Assembly: GCA_964568825.1 (NCBI GenBank)
Contig: CAZMSA010000074.1
Span: 1-17,363, forward strand
Origin: CAVVDT01 sp964568825
GTDB lineage: Bacteria; Pseudomonadota; Alphaproteobacteria; Rhizobiales; Aestuariivirgaceae
Reading direction: 5' to 3'
DNA: 17,363 nt
Shown: positions 15,503 through 17,363 of the stretch, piece after piece
How the letters are laid out: each line of letters begins with the position of its first letter
Numbering within the stretch: the first letter of the stretch is position 1
Made by a program: the position numbers and the translations under genes
Notes under the pieces: model-generated
Told to the model about the DNA's origin: nothing
Databases searched by the model: none
Seen by the model: only the letters and a program-made list of their open reading frames with translations

Positions 15503-16600
15503 ATGTTGTGGTCGCGAAAGTTCAAGATGCCGCTTTGCACTCTCCATATCGGCCTGCCCAAGTCCGGCTCGACCAGCATTCAGAGCATGATCTTCGCAAA
15601 CCGGAAGCAGTTGGCAAGACACGGCATCTATGTACCCGAGGCCAGCACCAACGGCTATCGCCGCGCCGACCATCATATGCTGGCGTGGGAATTCATCGGC
15701 AAGTCAGCGCCTCGGGACGTGGAGGGCCACCGCGAGGCCCTGAAGTCCGAACTGGTGCGCCAACGCAATCCCGATCACATACTGATCACTTCAGAATATT
15801 TTCAGGACAAACTGGGATCTGTTCCCTACATCGAGAACTTGCGGGCCTATTTCGCGGCGCTGGGCTATCGCCTACGCATCGTGGCCTATGTGCGGCCGCA
15901 ACCCGAGTACATCAATTCCAACTACGCGCAGAACGTGAAGCTGCTCTTCAACAAACTGGGGATCAGCGAGTACGTGGAGCGCTCTCTCAATCTCGACCGC
16001 TTTGACTATCAGAAGCATTTGCTGCCCGCTTTCCTCGTCGGCGGCATTGACGTCGTATACCGCCCATTCAACCGGAAAATCATGGAACGCGGCATTGGCG
16101 CAGATTTTCTCAACACACTCGGACTGGACGATCAGGCCATAGCGGGGATGAGGCTGCCGACCGTTGAAAATGTAAGCCCTGGCCCCAAGACACTGGCGCT
16201 GTGTCTGGCGATCTCCCGCAGACTGGCCAGGGAAGGTATCGAACTCGATGACGACAATCGCTACAAGGCGAGCCGCGTGCTGCAGGACCTGGGCGACGAC
16301 CTAGACTGGAATGCCGTGAAGTTTGCCGGCATCACCAGAAAGGCAGCGCAACGCATGCGCAGGCGTTTCATCACTGGTAACGACAAGTTTGCCGCTGCGG
16401 TATGGCAGCAATCTTGGCACGAAGTGTTTGGTGACGATTGCTGGACCCCGCCGCCTTATAACGTGTTTCATCGCAACAAGGTCGACGAGGACGACAAGAG
16501 CGAGTTCAATTGCATCCTGAAGTCGGCATGGAAGCTGCTAGAGTTTGACAAACGCAACAACAAGCGGAAAGCCGCCGAGCAAGCAGCGACAGCTGACTGA
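15503..16600 (+). CDS. Sulfotransferase-like protein
   Basis: A 365-aa sulfotransferase-fold protein. The 5'-phosphosulfate loop is HIGLPKSGSTSIQ (PKSGSTS at 19-25) directly after the first strand. The 3'-phosphate motif is IVAYVRPQPEYINSNY (R131, S139). The downstream region (VDVVYRPFNRKIM, DFLNTLGL) matches the ending of bacterial polysaccharide-associated sulfotransferases, and the C terminus is basic. It resembles domain 2 of the protein at 5597-7309 more than domain 1. The frame is open back to 15371, but ATG 15503 follows AAGGG (15492-15496, 6-nt spacing) and puts the P-loop at the usual distance from the N terminus; ATG 15527 is an alternative. No signal peptide is present, so it is presumably cytoplasmic. 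The substrate is unknown, most likely a sugar unit of the surface polysaccharide. Confidence 0.8.
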   Translation: MLWSRKFKMPLCTLHIGLPKSGSTSIQSMIFANRKQLARHGIYVPEASTNGYRRADHHMLAWEFIGKSAPRDVEGHREALKSELVRQRNPDHILITSEYFQDKLGSVPYIENLRAYFAALGYRLRIVAYVRPQPEYINSNYAQNVKLLFNKLGISEYVERSLNLDRFDYQKHLLPAFLVGGIDVVYRPFNRKIMERGIGADFLNTLGLDDQAIAGMRLPTVENVSPGPKTLALCLAISRRLAREGIELDDDNRYKASRVLQDLGDDLDWNAVKFAGITRKAAQRMRRRFITGNDKFAAAVWQQSWHEVFGDDCWTPPPYNVFHRNKVDEDDKSEFNCILKSAWKLLEFDKRNNKRKAAEQAATAD

Positions 16601-16672
16601 ATCAAATTTCAACTTATTTGCATGGCCAGCTTATGGAGCCGCGGTCTAAGATTAAGTCGTAGGCTTTACCCA

Positions 16673-17005
16673 TCAGTGTCGACGGAAGTTGCTGGGCGGC
16701 TCACATGTAGAACCCGCTCGCCGTGCACTTTCGCGCTCTACCGCATCGTGTGCTGTGGCTACAACGAGGTCTTCTGAAGCGTTTCGTTGCTGTGGAACTT
16801 TCTTAAAGCATTCCGCTAGCACCTTAAGTGCTAGCCCAAGCATATATTCCCGGTCTTCCAATCGGTCCTTGTTTACCAATTGATATGCCTCCAGAACCAA
16901 TTTCCGCTCTGACAAGCTTCTTTCGTTGTCTTGTTTCTCGAACGCTGATCTCAACATCTTCCGAGCTAGTGCGGTTTCGGAATCACCTCTGGCAGTCTTA
17001 CTCAC
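16673..17005 (-). CDS. Hypothetical protein, 110 aa
   Basis: A minus-strand protein I do not recognise. The frame is open from an ATG at 17074, but a GTG at 17005 has a near-ideal ribosome binding site (GAGGAGGG, complement of 17012-17019, 6-nt spacing), so I place the start there. The protein is charged and predicted mostly helical (ALARKMLRSAFEKQDNERS, LSERKLVLEAYQLV, YMLGLALKVLAECF), with no signal peptide or clear transmembrane segment and a polar, Arg-rich tail. It converges with the sulfotransferase gene (72 bp between stops) and lies 119 bp downstream of the GIY-YIG-like gene on the same strand, so the two could be co-transcribed. The local base composition is more AT-rich than in the polysaccharide genes, and I infer it belongs to a different functional unit. 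Confidence 0.65.
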   Translation of the reverse strand: MSKTARGDSETALARKMLRSAFEKQDNERSLSERKLVLEAYQLVNKDRLEDREYMLGLALKVLAECFKKVPQQRNASEDLVVATAHDAVERESARRAGSTCEPPSNFRRH

Positions 17006-17011
17006 ACCGAA

Positions 17012-17019
17012 CCCTCCTC
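17012..17019 (-). promoter_or_regulatory. Strong ribosome binding site that fixes the GTG start at 17005
   Basis: On the minus strand GAGGAGGG lies 6 nt before GTG 17005. It matches the anti-Shine-Dalgarno sequence better than anything before the upstream ATG at 17074, so it decides the start of the 110-aa protein. Confidence 0.7.
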
Positions 17020-17124
17020 GATGAAGTTGTGGTTCATAAAATGCCCCTTGCAGAGTTCGTGAAAGATTAAACACACTCGTTTGTTCAACTTAATTCTAAA
17101 TGGATGACGTACCAAATCGGCGTG

Positions 17125-17363
17125 TTAGCGATCGTTGCATGGGGGAGAGAACTGCTTTTGCAAGTCAATTTCCTCACGCAGTCGGGCTTCAGAACCGGCT
17201 GGATTCGGGTGGATATGGATGTATGTGCCGCCGTTGCGTAGAACACAATCGAGGGTTTCTTGGGTCACAAGACGTTTGGACATATCATTCGATTGTCCAA
17301 TATAGACGGGCTTCCATTCATTGAAATTGTTCAGCTTTGCAAAAATGAAATTTCCAGCCTCAG
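17125..17363 (-). CDS. GIY-YIG-like nuclease domain protein, C-terminal part (cut by window edge)
   Basis: The minus strand is open from the right end of the window to a TAA at 17125-17127, with no start inside the window. The 78 readable residues include GNFIFAKLN, WKPVYIGQSNDMSKRL, LRNGGTYIHIHPN, SEARLREEIDL and a final FSPPCNDR. The VYIGQSxDxxxRL core and the later conserved Glu (SEARLREE) resemble small GIY-YIG endonuclease-fold proteins of alphaproteobacteria, in which the first GIY strand reads GNYxFA. The N-terminal part is beyond the window. Such proteins may cut or bind DNA, but many have no assigned role. It precedes the 110-aa gene on the same strand and shares the more AT-rich composition of this end. 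Confidence 0.65.
   Translation of the reverse strand, partial: EAGNFIFAKLNNFNEWKPVYIGQSNDMSKRLVTQETLDCVLRNGGTYIHIHPNPAGSEARLREEIDLQKQFSPPCNDR

Noticed and set aside
17100..17324. 74-aa plus-strand open frame at the right end
   Set aside because: It is antisense to the GIY-YIG-like frame, which has conserved motifs running off the window.
1..17363. CRISPR arrays, tRNA, rRNA or riboswitches
   Set aside because: No regularly spaced repeats, cloverleaf-like sequences or known aptamer motifs were seen by eye; a covariance-model search could not be run.

Overview
The window looks like a chromosomal or large-replicon stretch of a fairly GC-rich alphaproteobacterium, perhaps a Hyphomicrobiales/rhizobial relative. 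This is an inference from codon use, protein style and the mix of families; no rRNA, tRNA or other taxonomic marker is present. The theme is the cell surface: one pilus operon, then a set of genes typical of a capsule or exopolysaccharide locus, separated by decayed insertion sequences.

Region 1 (394-4778) is a compact four-gene operon for an archaic (sigma-class, Csu-like) chaperone-usher pilus: a single-domain spore-coat-U (SCPU) subunit, a PapD-like periplasmic chaperone, an outer-membrane usher, and a two-domain SCPU protein that is probably the tip adhesin. The last three genes overlap. A 100-N assembly gap (4154-4253) sits in the adhesin gene, and internal domain comparison says the true missing sequence is longer than 100 bases.

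Region 2 (4779-5596) holds the remains of an IS3-family transposase on the minus strand, then a promoter-like sequence and a 71-codon basic protein of unknown role.

Region 3 (5597-10754) encodes a fusion of two sulfotransferase-like domains and two clan GH-A glycoside hydrolases: one GH39-like without a signal peptide, one GH51/GH79-like with one. A sharply AT-rich block of about 660 bp crosses the junction between the sulfotransferase and the first hydrolase and changes the amino-acid composition of both.

Region 4 (10755-16600) begins with the truncated tail of an IS630-family transposase. It continues with a HAD-like protein and a large protein that joins a Rossmann-like domain (normally the C-terminal half of COG5610 HAD proteins) to a GT2 glycosyltransferase and a short C-terminal tail module. 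After a 650-bp decayed spacer comes another sulfotransferase. Together, regions 3 and 4 would fit synthesis, sulfation and trimming of a surface polysaccharide, although no polymerase, flippase or priming transferase is in view.

Region 5 (16601-17363) is more AT-rich, on the minus strand, and carries an unrecognised 110-aa protein and the C-terminal part of a GIY-YIG-like protein cut by the window edge.
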